DNA of 64,000 nucleotides. Origin: Chryseobacterium indicum. GTDB taxonomy: Bacteria > Bacteroidota > Bacteroidia > Flavobacteriales > Weeksellaceae. Positions 8,783-17,457 of this stretch are shown here, one piece after another. Under the pieces are notes generated by a model. That model ran no database searches. It was not told the DNA's origin and was given only the letters and a program-made list of their open reading frames with translations. Both the position numbers and the translations under genes were made by a program. How positions within the stretch are numbered: the stretch's first letter is position 1; the number at the start of each line of letters is the position of its first letter. The DNA is taken from positions 682,001 to 746,000 of the forward strand of contig NZ_JACSGT010000001.1 of assembly GCF_021504595.1 (NCBI RefSeq). Reading direction: 5' to 3'.

Positions 8783-10515
8783 AAAAGAAGCCGACTCATT
8801 TCCATGAGGCGGTTTTTTTATTAAACTTTTCAGATTGGATTTTTTGGCTGATTTTAAAAATAAAATGTGGATCTTACGCCACTTTCTTTCTTAAATTATG
8901 TGCTAAAGCATGTAATCCGAACTCGATTTCTACTTTTTTGATGGATTTGAGTATAAATCGTTTAAAATGGTGATTGTGTTTCAGATGTGCAAACACAGGT
9001 TCCACATCGCAGCATCTTTTTTTACGTTTTTGTATTCCTTCTTCGCTTTTCAGTCGTTTTCGGGCGAGTTCTTTGTGGCGTTCCAGATTGTGATTCCTTT
9101 CTATACTGCGGTTTTCTTTGGACTGATGGCACCTGCTTCTCAACGGGCAACCACTACAGTTTTTGGCTTGGTAATGCGATTGTTTTTGTATAAAACCATT
9201 TTTCGTTTTGGTGGTACTTTCATGGGTTTTCTCCATTTTTTGTCCCATCGGACAAACGTAAAAATCCTGTTCCCGATTGTAATGTAAATGCTCTTTGCTA
9301 AAGGTTTTGTGCTTGTTTTGATAATGCTCATCCTGTTCTTTATCAAAGGTATTGTACTTTACGAAAGCTTCTATCTTAAGTTCTTCTAACAATTGATAAT
9401 TTTCTTCACTCCCGTAACCCGCATCTGCGGTGAGTGATTCTATTGCAGAGAAGACTTCTTGTCCATAACTTTCTTTAAAATTATCTAAATGCGACACTAA
9501 AGTCGTTGTATCCGTGGGATTTTGATGAAGCGTGTAATTAAGAATAAACTGATTCTCTGTAGAAATCTGCGCATTGTAAGCGGGTTTGAGCTGTCCGTTC
9601 TTCATATGATCTTCCTTCATTCTCATAAAGGTCGCATCCGTATCGGTCTTGCTGTAAGAGCCTCTTTCTTTCAAAATTTCCTCCTGCAGCTCATACTTTT
9701 CAAGGTTTTTCTCAAAGTTGTTTTTGATATAATTCAGCTTCGCTTTTGCTTTGGTTTTTCCTTTGTCCGAAGTAGTTTTTCCGCTTAGTTTTTGATTAAT
9801 ATTTTCAACGGTCTGCCGGATTTTTTCTTTACTGATTTCTTTAAATTCCGGCGGCTGCGGATCTGTATCTTCATCCGAAGCGATGCTTTGGGCATAAGTC
9901 CAAAGTTCTTCAAGTTGTTGAAGCATTTTTTCTTTATTGGTTTGGATGGATTTTCCCCAAACAAAAGTATAACGGTTGGCTTGTGCTTCTATCTTTGTAC
10001 CGTCCGTGTAGACTTGCTTTAAAGTAATCACTCCTTCTTCTGCCAAAAGCAAAACCACCTGGGTAAAAATATCCTTGAAAGCGGACTGCAATTTCTGACT
10101 TCTGAATCTTGCAATAGTGTTATGATCAGCAATATTCATATTGGAAAGCCACATAAAAAGAACATTTTCACGCATCGCCTTTTCTATTTTTCTTGACGAA
10201 TAAATGTTTTCCATATATGCAAAAACCATCACCTTAAGCATCATTACCGGATGGTAACTCGGATTGCCTTCTTTACGGTAAGCGCTTAATAATTTGGAAA
10301 TATTAATCTTCTCTAAGACATCATTGACGATGCGGACAGGATGTTCCGATGAAATTAAATCCTCAAAAGTATGAGGAAACAAAACCAACTGATTTTGATT
10401 GTAATGCCTAAATCCCATATATGTTATTGATTAACAAATAAATATACAAAACAACAGTCAATCTTACAAATGTTTTAATCAAAGAAACCGCCTCAGTTGT
10501 GAGACGGCTTCTTTT
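8783..10515 (-). mobile_element. IS1182-family insertion sequence
   Basis: One transposase gene is flanked by imperfect inverted repeats. The left end (8783-8819) and the reverse complement of the right end (10481-10515) share AAAAGAAGCCG, CTCA and GAGGCGGTTT. Each end is itself a hairpin followed on one side by a T-run, so each also works as a terminator: the left one for the primase gene, the right one between the element and the exported-protein gene. No flanking target duplication is evident, which hints at rearrangement after insertion. Boundaries are inferred from the repeats. Confidence 0.75.
8874..10418 (-). CDS. IS1182-family transposase
   Basis: This is a full-length 514-aa DDE transposase. 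The N-terminal domain begins MGFRHYNQNQLVLFP and contains HPVRIVNDV and NMNIADHNTIARFRS. The catalytic core includes YTDGTKIEAQANRY, SLTADAGYGSEENYQ and the C-terminal DVEPVFAHLKHNHHFKRF. A Cys-rich segment (CPMGQKM, CSGCPLRSRC) sits near residues 390-430, as is usual for this family. The gene is uninterrupted and could be active. It is transcribed against the upstream primase gene. Confidence 0.9.
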   Translation of the reverse strand: MGFRHYNQNQLVLFPHTFEDLISSEHPVRIVNDVLEKINISKLLSAYRKEGNPSYHPVMMLKVMVFAYMENIYSSRKIEKAMRENVLFMWLSNMNIADHNTIARFRSQKLQSAFKDIFTQVVLLLAEEGVITLKQVYTDGTKIEAQANRYTFVWGKSIQTNKEKMLQQLEELWTYAQSIASDEDTDPQPPEFKEISKEKIRQTVENINQKLSGKTTSDKGKTKAKAKLNYIKNNFEKNLEKYELQEEILKERGSYSKTDTDATFMRMKEDHMKNGQLKPAYNAQISTENQFILNYTLHQNPTDTTTLVSHLDNFKESYGQEVFSAIESLTADAGYGSEENYQLLEELKIEAFVKYNTFDKEQDEHYQNKHKTFSKEHLHYNREQDFYVCPMGQKMEKTHESTTKTKNGFIQKQSHYQAKNCSGCPLRSRCHQSKENRSIERNHNLERHKELARKRLKSEEGIQKRKKRCCDVEPVFAHLKHNHHFKRFILKSIKKVEIEFGLHALAHNLRKKVA

Positions 10516-10527
10516 CTTTTTTCTTAT

Positions 10528-11622
10528 TTATTGAGTGACCCAACTTGGTATTCCATTAACACTTTTGAGGATAAAAGTTCCTGTAGATGGGGCTGGAGGA
10601 AATAGCTCAGTAGCGAAACCAAACGAACCATCTGCTTTAGCAACAACTTTTTTTGTATAGGCAGGATCTCCGTCAGCATTAGGCATCTGCGAAGGTGTTA
10701 CGCTTAATTTTCCATTTATGTTCAGCCATCTTTCAGAAAAATCACCTGAGATCAATGCAAACTTGTAATCGGTGTAGTTGTTTGTAATACTATCCCAAAA
10801 ACTGTTAGGATTTGTGGTTACAGGAGTTGAATGAATAGCCAATTTATTACTTATACTCCTATTTCCTGCAGCCGGACTACCTGCTCCAACTCCAATGAAT
10901 ATATTATTTGAACCTGTTCTGTTTCCTGTCCCTGATAAATAACCTATTGATATATTGTCATTCCCAGATGAAATATAAGACATTGCCCCAGCTCCAATTC
11001 CAATGTTCCTGCTTCCAGAGATAGTTCCATTAAGAATACCATTTAATGCAGAAACTCCTGCACCGTAATTGAGTTTGCCCGTGATCTCGCCTTGAGACAT
11101 CGCATAGGCACTTGCTGAGTTTCCCTTTCCCGAGGTGATGTTTGAATCTGTAGCATAAATAGAATTGTACTCACCTGTAATCGGGCTTCTTGATTTACCT
11201 AAAATATAGTTTTCTTTCTGATCAAAATTAAGTTCTAAGCTATTTTTCAATATAAGTGCTACTGAAGAAGTATTGCCCCTTAATGCTACGAATTCAAGTG
11301 GATCGCTTTGCAGTAAAGGTATCCACTGCTGACCGTCAAAATAAAATAGTCCGGACTTTTCAAGGTGAATTACTTGACCTGACAAATTAGAAGCTGGTGA
11401 TGTTACAAATATCAGCGTGCCTTTTTGTGCGGAAGTATACGTTTTTGCCGCCAATTGATCTCCCGTTATGCGAGGAAGTATTATTCCATCATAATGGCTG
11501 GTGTCCTCTGGTCTGCCAACTACTTCTAAAGTGGCTTTTGGTGTCTGAGTATTAATTCCGACTTGTGAAGACAAGTTGGCGGCTAACAATACAAATAGTA
11601 ATCGTAGAAAATTGTTTTTCAT
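10528..11622 (-). CDS. Exported protein with VGINT N-terminus and head-like repeats
   Basis: This is a 364-aa secreted or surface protein. A signal peptide of about 20 residues (MKNNFLRLLFVLLAANLSSQ) is followed by VGINTQTPKATLEVVG, a hallmark of a large flavobacterial family of exported proteins. Residues about 205-250 contain Gly/Asn/Ser-rich repeats (NIGIGAGAMSY, NISIGYLSGTG, NIFIGVGAGSP) like the head repeats of trimeric adhesins. No C-terminal sorting domain of the type IX system is visible. The function is unknown. It is a paralogue of the next gene over its first 110 residues. Confidence 0.75.
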   Translation of the reverse strand: MKNNFLRLLFVLLAANLSSQVGINTQTPKATLEVVGRPEDTSHYDGIILPRITGDQLAAKTYTSAQKGTLIFVTSPASNLSGQVIHLEKSGLFYFDGQQWIPLLQSDPLEFVALRGNTSSVALILKNSLELNFDQKENYILGKSRSPITGEYNSIYATDSNITSGKGNSASAYAMSQGEITGKLNYGAGVSALNGILNGTISGSRNIGIGAGAMSYISSGNDNISIGYLSGTGNRTGSNNIFIGVGAGSPAAGNRSISNKLAIHSTPVTTNPNSFWDSITNNYTDYKFALISGDFSERWLNINGKLSVTPSQMPNADGDPAYTKKVVAKADGSFGFATELFPPAPSTGTFILKSVNGIPSWVTQ

Positions 11623-11705
11623 TTTGTTTTATTGGTTAAAATTCATTTTGTTTTTAGAATCTGTATTTTTCTATTTTGTTTACATGTTATCGCTATAATT
11701 ATTTA

Positions 11706-12500
11706 TTATTTTAAATGCGGTTTAATCCAGCTGGAATAGCCTTGGAATCCTCCAATTAAATCTGAGGAGATAAAATTGAAATTCCCTGATGGAATGTATA
11801 TGCTATTGTTTTGAAAATAAATTGGAAGTATAAATGTTGGATTCTCTTCAGTATGTAGGAAGGCAATATCTGTCGGGAAGTAGCCGATTTCATTGCATAT
11901 ATCTGAAATGTCCATCTTTACATCTTCCACAACATTAGCAGAATCGGGCTCCCTTGCCATTTGAATTTTTATATTTATAATTCCACCAATTTTCTTGAAG
12001 ATGACCGAACCTTTCAAGCCTCCAAAGTTTTTTGTACCAAGTGTGTAAAATTTTGTTGAGGTTAAGCAGACGTTTGTATCATTCCATAAGTTAATAGGTT
12101 CAGACCATTTCGATGCGGCGGTCAGTACATCATCATTACTACTTTCAAATGTTAAGATGACTCTATATTCAATATTTTGCCTATTATTTGAAAGCCCTTC
12201 CCATAGAGTTCCATCAAAGTAATACAGACCTGCTTCTGTCACGTTCGTAACCTGCCCTGACAAGTCTTTGGGTGGGGCAGTAACAAATACTACTGTGCCT
12301 TTTTTTGAAGATGAGTATACTTTTTTTGAGAGCTGATCGCCTGTTAAGCGTGGAGGAAGAATACCGTCATAATGGTTAATATCTTCTGCTTTTCCTGCAA
12401 CTTCAAGTGTTGTCTCTGGTGAAGCTGTATTAATTCCAACTTGTGGAAAAAACTTAATGCTCTCCAAAATAAAAAATAACAATAGAAATTTGTTTTTCAT
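11706..12500 (-). CDS. Exported protein, paralogue of its neighbour
   Basis: This is a 264-aa exported protein. A signal peptide (MKNKFLLLFFILESIKFFPQ) precedes VGINTASPETTLEVAG. The first roughly 110 residues, including the YDGILPPRLTGDQL, KGTVVFVTAP and GLYYFDGTLWEGL segments, closely match the protein encoded at 10528-11622. The remainder differs and lacks the Gly/Asn repeats. The two genes are tandem on the minus strand with an 83-nt gap and are probably a duplicated pair with exchanged C-terminal domains. The function is unknown; a surface-exposed or periplasmic location is inferred. Confidence 0.7.
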   Translation of the reverse strand: MKNKFLLLFFILESIKFFPQVGINTASPETTLEVAGKAEDINHYDGILPPRLTGDQLSKKVYSSSKKGTVVFVTAPPKDLSGQVTNVTEAGLYYFDGTLWEGLSNNRQNIEYRVILTFESSNDDVLTAASKWSEPINLWNDTNVCLTSTKFYTLGTKNFGGLKGSVIFKKIGGIINIKIQMAREPDSANVVEDVKMDISDICNEIGYFPTDIAFLHTEENPTFILPIYFQNNSIYIPSGNFNFISSDLIGGFQGYSSWIKPHLK

Positions 12501-12748
12501 TATATTTCTTTTAAAAAATAGTAATGCAAATTTCTTTTATAAATTTTTGATAATCAATTTAATAAATGTTGTTTTTGATAGGTTGATTATGTAATGCATT
12601 AAAAAGTTATTTATGAGCAATATAAAAATTATTAAGTGAATATTTATCGGCATACCTTGATCCTCTATAAGCATCTTATATTCTGAAAAATAAGATTGTA
12701 TAATTTAGTTCGAAATTTAAATCGAACATTGGTACTAATAATGATCCA

Positions 12749-13021
12749 TTCGGAAAAGCACTGATTTCAATTCGGAAAAACACTCATCCTGAATTCGGAA
12801 AAGCACTCGTTTACACCATAAAAAGCTTTAAAATATCAACTGTTTGTTTCAGAATTCGGAAAAGCGCTCTTTTTGATGTGGAAATTAGAACACTTGCGGA
12901 TAAGTTTAAATGAGGAAAACTATGTTCTCGGAAACGCACTCATTGGAATCTGCTGATATATTCGGAAACGCACTTATCCCAAACTCGGAAAACTACTCCT
13001 TCAGATTTCGGAAAAGCTATG
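12749..13021 (+). repeat. Array of eight direct 15-bp repeats (TTCGGAAAAGCACTC)
   Basis: Eight direct, imperfect copies begin at 12749, 12771, 12794, 12855, 12927, 12961, 12984 and 13007. Two triplets have 22-23 nt spacing (two helical turns) and flank two more widely spaced copies. The best copies read TTCGGAAAAGCACTC; others show AAACGCACTC or AAGCTATG ends. The 12501-13147 interval contains no credible gene. The layout fits protein binding sites such as plasmid-type iterons or the multi-repeat end of an IS21-like transposon. The repeats are too short and irregular for CRISPR. Confidence 0.7.
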
Positions 13022-13147
13022 ATGTGTAAACTTACTTAAACTGTTTGCTATAAATTGCTAGAAGGCAAATGTAAAAGTATTTATAAAAGTGATTAAAAGC
13101 TTTTTTTATTTAAAAAGAAAAATGACTTTGCTTCTTAAGAAAAAAAA

Positions 13148-13800
13148 TTACAATTTTTTATGCTTTGAAACAGTAGTTACAAAATCATCTTTTATAAAGT
13201 CCCAATATTTTCCGTGTAGACAAACAGGGTCAAAGTCTTCATCTGCAAGCTTAAAATTTGTGAGATTTTTGATAATTAGTTCTTCGTCGTGGTCATAAGG
13301 ATAGCGTAACTCGTGGAGTTCGAGCATTCGTCGGATACTGTAATTGTCTAGAACTGTATGTATATCCCAAAAATCTTTTTTCCGCCCACCTCTCTGAACA
13401 ACATCGATTTTCATAGCAATAATTTCTTCGATAGTCGCTAATCTTATATTATTATCAACTAAGATAAGAGGTTGGATGAAAGGGTCAGTATAGTACAAAT
13501 CGACTTTTACGACATTTTGCCTATCTGTTCCTATTGAATATGATTTTCCCAATGCTGGTGCTAAATCAGAGAAAGCTTCTACAAAAGAAAATGTTTCTCT
13601 TAAATAAGCGTCAATTTCCTGAAAATCAATGCTGCCATAGGTCGAATCGCTAAACAAATCTATATCGACCGATAATCGATGTCCAATTTGGAGACTTAAA
13701 GATGTTCCGCCCACTAATCTGAAATTTTCAAGTATGGGGCGGCCATCAATGTATCAAGACTACTTTTTAATAGGTCATTGACGGTATTATAATATAACAT
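13148..13800 (-). pseudogene. AbiEii/AbiGii-type nucleotidyltransferase toxin, frameshifted
   Basis: This is a nucleotidyltransferase-like toxin of the AbiEii family, which in type IV toxin-antitoxin systems inhibits growth by nucleotide transfer. The N-terminus reads MLYYNTVNDLLKSSLDTLMAA from the ATG at 13800. A single-base lesion at the GGGG run near 13736-13740 shifts the frame, after which ILENFRLVGGTSLSLQIGHR, DIDLFS, KVDLYY and KIDVVQRGGRKKDFWDIH follow. The active-site region (GGTSLS...DIDLF) is intact downstream of the lesion. The only start in the second frame is an internal GTG at 13714 that would lose the N-terminal helix. It pairs with the HTH gene 5 nt upstream. Confidence 0.8.
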
Positions 13801-13805
13801 TATAA

Positions 13806-14294
13806 CTATTTAGATTTAGATTGTATTCTCATCGGCTTTCTTTCGGTGGTCGATATAATATTATTAACTTTTGCGCTACCATAAAACCTAGTGATCTCCT
13901 CCTTTTCATCATCATTCCCCTTTTCGAAAATTCTTTCTATTACGGCCCTGGATTGTTTCTGCCAGTCTATTTGCTTAACATCAGTATCCCAAAATATAAT
14001 ATTTCTAATTATAGACATATCTGGAGATTGAATTTTCTTCTTTTTCTCCTTTTCTATGTTGTGATATGTTTGAAGTAATGATATCGTCCCCTCTGCTAAT
14101 TTTAGTGTTCTTTCAATCTTAAGTGCAAGCCCGACGGTGATATTTCTTTTACCTGCAGTAATCTTGTTTAATGTCTGTGGATGCTCACCTATCGATAGAG
14201 CAAAAGGACGCTCCTTGATAGAACGTTTCTTAAGTTCTCTATCAAGTATAATTCCTGGGTGAATCCCCTTATATTTCAATAAGTTCGATTTCAT
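13806..14294 (-). CDS. HigA-like HTH antitoxin partner of AbiEii-type toxin
   Basis: This is a 162-aa protein with an N-terminal HTH of XRE/HigA type (GIHPGIILDRELKKRSI, then IGEHPQTLNKITAGKRNITV). The C-terminal domain has SPDMSIIRNIIFWDTDVKQIDWQ, typical of the DUF6922-like extension seen in Bacteroidetes AbiEii partners. It lies 5 nt upstream of the toxin reading frame on the same strand and probably represses the operon while neutralising the toxin. Because the toxin is frameshifted, this antitoxin may now be an orphan regulator. Confidence 0.75.
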   Translation of the reverse strand: MKSNLLKYKGIHPGIILDRELKKRSIKERPFALSIGEHPQTLNKITAGKRNITVGLALKIERTLKLAEGTISLLQTYHNIEKEKKKKIQSPDMSIIRNIIFWDTDVKQIDWQKQSRAVIERIFEKGNDDEKEEITRFYGSAKVNNIISTTERKPMRIQSKSK

Positions 14295-14436
14295 AGTACA
14301 AATATAAGCAAATTTGTTTACATAATTAATGCCAATAATATATTATAAAAATATGTAATCATTTGATTAATATAATATTTAAGATGGTTAGTTGACTTTT
14401 TTCTCAATTAGCTAACCGTGGTTTTGTTTTTACTGT

Positions 14437-14563
14437 TGCAAATGTAGAACAGAAGCTTTCTCTCAAAAAAAATCTTTTTGGGTTTCTTAAAAAATCTTTT
14501 CGCTCGCTACAAGATTATTTTCAGACACTCCTAAATCCTTCGGACAAAAAGATTTCAAGCCTT
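14437..14563 (+). promoter_or_regulatory. Conserved hairpin leader, copy A (upstream of ssb)
   Basis: This is the first of three homologous non-coding elements in the window. It opens with TGCAAATGTAGAA, then AAAATCTTTTTGGGTTTC. An inner hairpin (AATCTT 14493-14498 with AAGATT 14511-14516) follows, then CAGACACTCCTAAATCCT and CGGACAAAAAGATTTCAAGCCTT. The AAATCTTTTTG and CAAAAAGATTT blocks are complementary and close an outer stem around the inner one. A further CGGTTTTG block follows near 14600. It lies about 275 nt upstream of the ssb start. See the matching elements at 20183 and 21317. Confidence 0.75.
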
Positions 14564-14839
14564 AATATTAAATTTCTTCAAATCCTTGATGGGATACGGT
14601 TTTGTGTGCCATCTTCTTTTCTATGGTCATAAGCAAAGAAAAACCGGAACCTCAGTTATACGAATCAATTCAAAAAAAGTTCATTGACATCTTCGGAAAT
14701 ATTAGATAAATCAAAAAATAAAGTCTTTTCCAATATGGAAAAATAAAAAAAGAAAAAACGAGTGTCCTCGATACCAAATCAATTCACTCGAAAAAAATTT
14801 ATACAACAAAAATAATTATTAACATTTAAATTAAAAATT

Positions 14840-15241
14840 ATGAACATCGTAGGCAGAATTACAGAGGATGCAGAAGTTAACGCATTAGCAAATGACAGAA
14901 AAGTTGTCAATTTTTCAGTAGCTATTAATGATAGCTTTAAGAATAAACAAGGAGACAGAGTAGAACAAACCACTTTTTATAACTGCTCTTATTGGATTAG
15001 TGCAAAGGTAGCTACTATTCTCACGAAAGGTACTTTAGTGGAACTGACGGGAAAACCTAGTGCCAGTGCTTGGATTGGAAAAGATTGGGAGATTCGTTCA
15101 GAACTTAATTTTCTAACATCAATTATCAAGGTTCACGGTGGAGGAAATAAAGTTGAGATTAACTCAACTTCAAGTAGTGATGCCAAACCTAAAACAGCAC
15201 GTGCTTTACTTGAAGATAAAGATGATGATTTACCATTTTAA
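14840..15241 (+). CDS. ssb: Single-stranded DNA-binding protein
   Basis: This 133-aa SSB has an OB-fold (NIVGRITEDAEVN, VVNFSVAIND, TTFYNCSYWISAKVA, LVELTGKPSASAWIG) and the acidic C-terminal tip DDDLPF that recruits partner proteins. Its divergence from a housekeeping SSB and its neighbours (PRTRC_E, DUF6876, ArdC) mark it as the copy carried by a conjugative element, where it coats the incoming strand. The start ATG follows an A-rich leader. A structured conserved leader lies upstream. It appears intact, unlike most nearby mobile-element genes. Confidence 0.95.
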   Translation: MNIVGRITEDAEVNALANDRKVVNFSVAINDSFKNKQGDRVEQTTFYNCSYWISAKVATILTKGTLVELTGKPSASAWIGKDWEIRSELNFLTSIIKVHGGGNKVEINSTSSSDAKPKTARALLEDKDDDLPF

Positions 15242-15258
15242 TTTTTAAATCTAAAAGA

Positions 15259-15696
15259 ATGAAAATATCAAAAATTCCTACTGACTATCTTTTTATTAAA
15301 TCAATTGATTCAAGTGAGTTTAGTGATTTCGCAATCATCCGTACAACTGAACAATGGAGAGAATTGTGCAAAGAAAGAATTAAAGCTGTTAAGCCTTTTG
15401 AAAATGATGATTTTTTTAAATGGCTTAATTACAAAGACGAAGCAATTGACTTTTTTAGGTTTTCAAATGAATGCTTTACCGAAATAGAAGATTGGTTTCA
15501 AAGTATTGAAATGTTCTTTGTAGAAACAGATGAAGAAGAAATCAGTCAATTAAAACCTTTAGGTTTTGTTTTGAACAGTTATCAAATGCAGGTATTCAAT
15601 GACGGAAACGCAATATATAATGCGTTTGAAAAGCATTTAGGCAGTGAATATTGGACAGTCCAATTTTCTTTAAATGAATTAGTACAAACTACTTAA
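15259..15696 (+). CDS. Hypothetical protein in ssb operon
   Basis: I do not recognise this 145-aa acidic protein. It is soluble, rich in aromatic and acidic residues (FFKWLNYKDEAIDFFRF; EIEDWFQSIEMFFVETDEEE) and has no obvious motif. It begins 17 nt after ssb and ends 9 nt before the PRTRC_E-like gene, so the three are probably one transcript. Its high negative charge would be compatible with a DNA-mimic antirestriction or SSB-associated role, but this is speculation from composition and position only. Confidence 0.55.
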   Translation: MKISKIPTDYLFIKSIDSSEFSDFAIIRTTEQWRELCKERIKAVKPFENDDFFKWLNYKDEAIDFFRFSNECFTEIEDWFQSIEMFFVETDEEEISQLKPLGFVLNSYQMQVFNDGNAIYNAFEKHLGSEYWTVQFSLNELVQTT

Positions 15697-15705
15697 TACA
15701 AAACT

Positions 15706-16035
15706 ATGCAAACTAATTTTTTTAGACAGATTGCCAAACTTAGTCTGACAGATGATTTACAGTTAATTCTTCGGCCGACAGAAAATAATTGCTTTGTTCT
15801 ATCCATATTGCTCAATAATGAGCAATGTGGAGACGAAGCAAGAAGGTTAATATCACCTCTTAATTTGAGAGGTACAGCGGAAGAGTTAGATAATGGTTTT
15901 TTTGAAACAGTAGGACAGCCTTTGCAGACAGTATCGGGATTGATGGTCAATATGGAAAGCTTTATGAAGCAAGTAGAGCAAGCGAAAAAGAACTCTGCGA
16001 TGGAAAAGGAGAAAGCCGATATGGGGATTTATTAA
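15706..16035 (+). CDS. PRTRC system protein E, C-terminally shortened
   Basis: This 109-aa protein matches the PRTRC_E family of plasmid and integrative-element proteins. It has the N-terminal FFRQIAKLSL, a strand-rich middle, and the diagnostic ISPLNLRGTAEELDNGF motif near residues 46-62. The usual acidic or basic C-terminal extension is short here and ends ADMGIY. A different frame remains open downstream (LKQSETIDHTPSC...), suggesting a lost frame. No other PRTRC gene (B, C, ThiF-like or ParB-like) is in the window, so this is a remnant of that cluster. The role of PRTRC_E is unknown. Confidence 0.75.
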   Translation: MQTNFFRQIAKLSLTDDLQLILRPTENNCFVLSILLNNEQCGDEARRLISPLNLRGTAEELDNGFFETVGQPLQTVSGLMVNMESFMKQVEQAKKNSAMEKEKADMGIY

Positions 16036-16248
16036 AGCAATCTGAAACTATTGATCATACTCCAAGCTGTAGCTTGGCGGAAGCACTCGACAAACAGGAC
16101 TTGTTTATAAATTCGTCTCTGGCTCAATTGGGAGGCTCACTGCTTTGGAATCTTTTTCGCAATGGTATGACCGAAAACAGAGGTTTTTTTCTTAACCTCA
16201 AAAACTTTAACTCCCAGCCTATAAAAGTTGACTGATGAAAATCGGGCA

Positions 16249-16291
16249 GCAAAAATGCAATTCCTCCCTGCGGTCGGAAACGCATTTTTGC
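16249..16291. repeat. Perfect 10-bp inverted repeat (hairpin)
   Basis: GCAAAAATGC at 16249-16258 is repeated inverted as GCATTTTTGC at 16282-16291, with a 23-nt loop. It lies in the gene-free stretch 16036-16367 between the PRTRC_E remnant and the converging SMEK-like gene. There is no adjacent long T-run, so it is not a simple terminator. Confidence 0.7.
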
Positions 16292-16300
16292 AAATATGGA

Positions 16301-16361
16301 GCAGCCCCATTTTAAAACATATCGCTCTTTTAGCCAAGTTTATGTTTTAAAAAAAGGCTGC
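16301..16361. terminator. Long compound hairpin at convergent gene ends
   Basis: GCAGCC (16301-16306) pairs with GGCTGC (16356-16361). Inside it, TTTTAAAACATA (16310-16321) pairs perfectly with TATGTTTTAAAA (16341-16352). The structure ends 7 nt before the stop of the minus-strand SMEK-like gene and could terminate transcription from both sides. It may also mark the edge of the inserted minus-strand operon. Confidence 0.6.
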
Positions 16362-16367
16362 GGATTT

Positions 16368-17444
16368 TTATAGATTTAAGTTTTGCTTTTCAAGCTCAAA
16401 ATAAATTGTTTCCTGACACTCCTTTTCATTACTGTAATATCCTCTTATGTATGGTAGTTCTTCAGTGAAAGGTTTCCCGTCTTTGTATTCGACATAGATA
16501 ATTGGAGCATCATTTGCCATTTCAATGTCGACAATATTTTCAAACGGAATTCTTTGAATTATCCCCGTTTTAATAACTTTTAAGTCTTTTGAAATGGATT
16601 CTTCAGGTCGTCTGGCAAGATAATTCCATTCGTCTTTATTATTAAGTACAATTTCACTAACACCCATATAGGCGACCTCTATATAATACTCTTCAATTCT
16701 ATAAGAGAATACTTTGTACCAGCTCGGAACTTCATTCGTATGATCTTCATCAAAATTTGGATATTTTCTATCATCTATGGATCGAATAATCAAGTCATCA
16801 GAAATGATGCTATGTGAAGGGTCATAATAGCTTATTGTAGCATCCTCTATTGTACCTGATTTCCATACAAGATTTTTTACAATCATATTTCGAGTAGCTT
16901 GAATCTTTTTGTAGTTGTTTCTAGTGCTGCTGCTGGCTGTTATTGATTTTACCTTATCGTCTTTAAGAATATTTCTGATTTTTTCAACTTTAGCAGTAGG
17001 TAAGAAAGCAATTCTTTTTTTAATGTCCGATAAGTCAAGAATATGAATTTCAGGATCGAAAGTGAATTCGTCTTTTATTTTAAAGCTGGAATAGCTTTTC
17101 TGTTTATTTCCTAGTATAAATACAAATAGTGTTCTGAATGATGAATCTAAATTGTTGCTGAAAAACTTACTTAATGTATCTTGAATTTTAACTTTTTTAC
17201 TTGTAGAAGTTACCTGAACTGCAATAGAGTTCTTAACATCCTCCAAATCTATTGCTGGGCTATTTCTGTTATTTTGATTTGAATTAATCAATTTCCAGTC
17301 GTAGAGGATATTAAGAATTTCCTTAATGTGATATTCATATATGACATTAGCATCGTAAAGATTTAATTCAGCCAATGATTCTATTTTATATCTAAGTATA
17401 CTTAGTTCTTCAATGATTTCTTTTATTAAAATTTCTCTGTTCAC
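16368..17444 (-). CDS. SMEK-domain-like protein, possible nuclease
   Basis: The N-terminal 160 residues of this 358-aa protein resemble the SMEK domain. A helical start (MNREILIKEIIEELSILRYK) is followed by AIDLEDVKNSIAVQVTSTSKKVKIQDTLSKFF and a strand-rich FRTLFVFILGNKQKS segment. The D...QVT...K arrangement is what remains of a restriction-endonuclease-like core in this family. The C-terminal 180 residues are strand-rich and unrecognised (SWYKVFSYRIEEYYIEVAYMG). It is the last gene of a four-gene minus-strand operon with a PLD nuclease, starting 13 nt after the upstream gene. A role in defence is inferred. Confidence 0.5.
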   Translation of the reverse strand: MNREILIKEIIEELSILRYKIESLAELNLYDANVIYEYHIKEILNILYDWKLINSNQNNRNSPAIDLEDVKNSIAVQVTSTSKKVKIQDTLSKFFSNNLDSSFRTLFVFILGNKQKSYSSFKIKDEFTFDPEIHILDLSDIKKRIAFLPTAKVEKIRNILKDDKVKSITASSSTRNNYKKIQATRNMIVKNLVWKSGTIEDATISYYDPSHSIISDDLIIRSIDDRKYPNFDEDHTNEVPSWYKVFSYRIEEYYIEVAYMGVSEIVLNNKDEWNYLARRPEESISKDLKVIKTGIIQRIPFENIVDIEMANDAPIIYVEYKDGKPFTEELPYIRGYYSNEKECQETIYFELEKQNLNL

Positions 17445-17457
17445 AAATGTTATTTTT

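Noticed and set aside
8967..10022. Several plus-strand frames of 68-106 codons
   Set aside because: All are antisense shadows of the IS1182 transposase, whose own motifs are complete.
12749..13021. CRISPR array
   Set aside because: The repeats are only 15 bp and degenerate, and the spacings (22, 23, 61, 72, 34, 23, 23) are too short and uneven. No cas genes are nearby.
14437..14563. Rho-independent terminator as sole explanation of leader copy A
   Set aside because: The long conserved flanks, three copies at gene starts and inner stem covariation are not expected of ordinary terminators.
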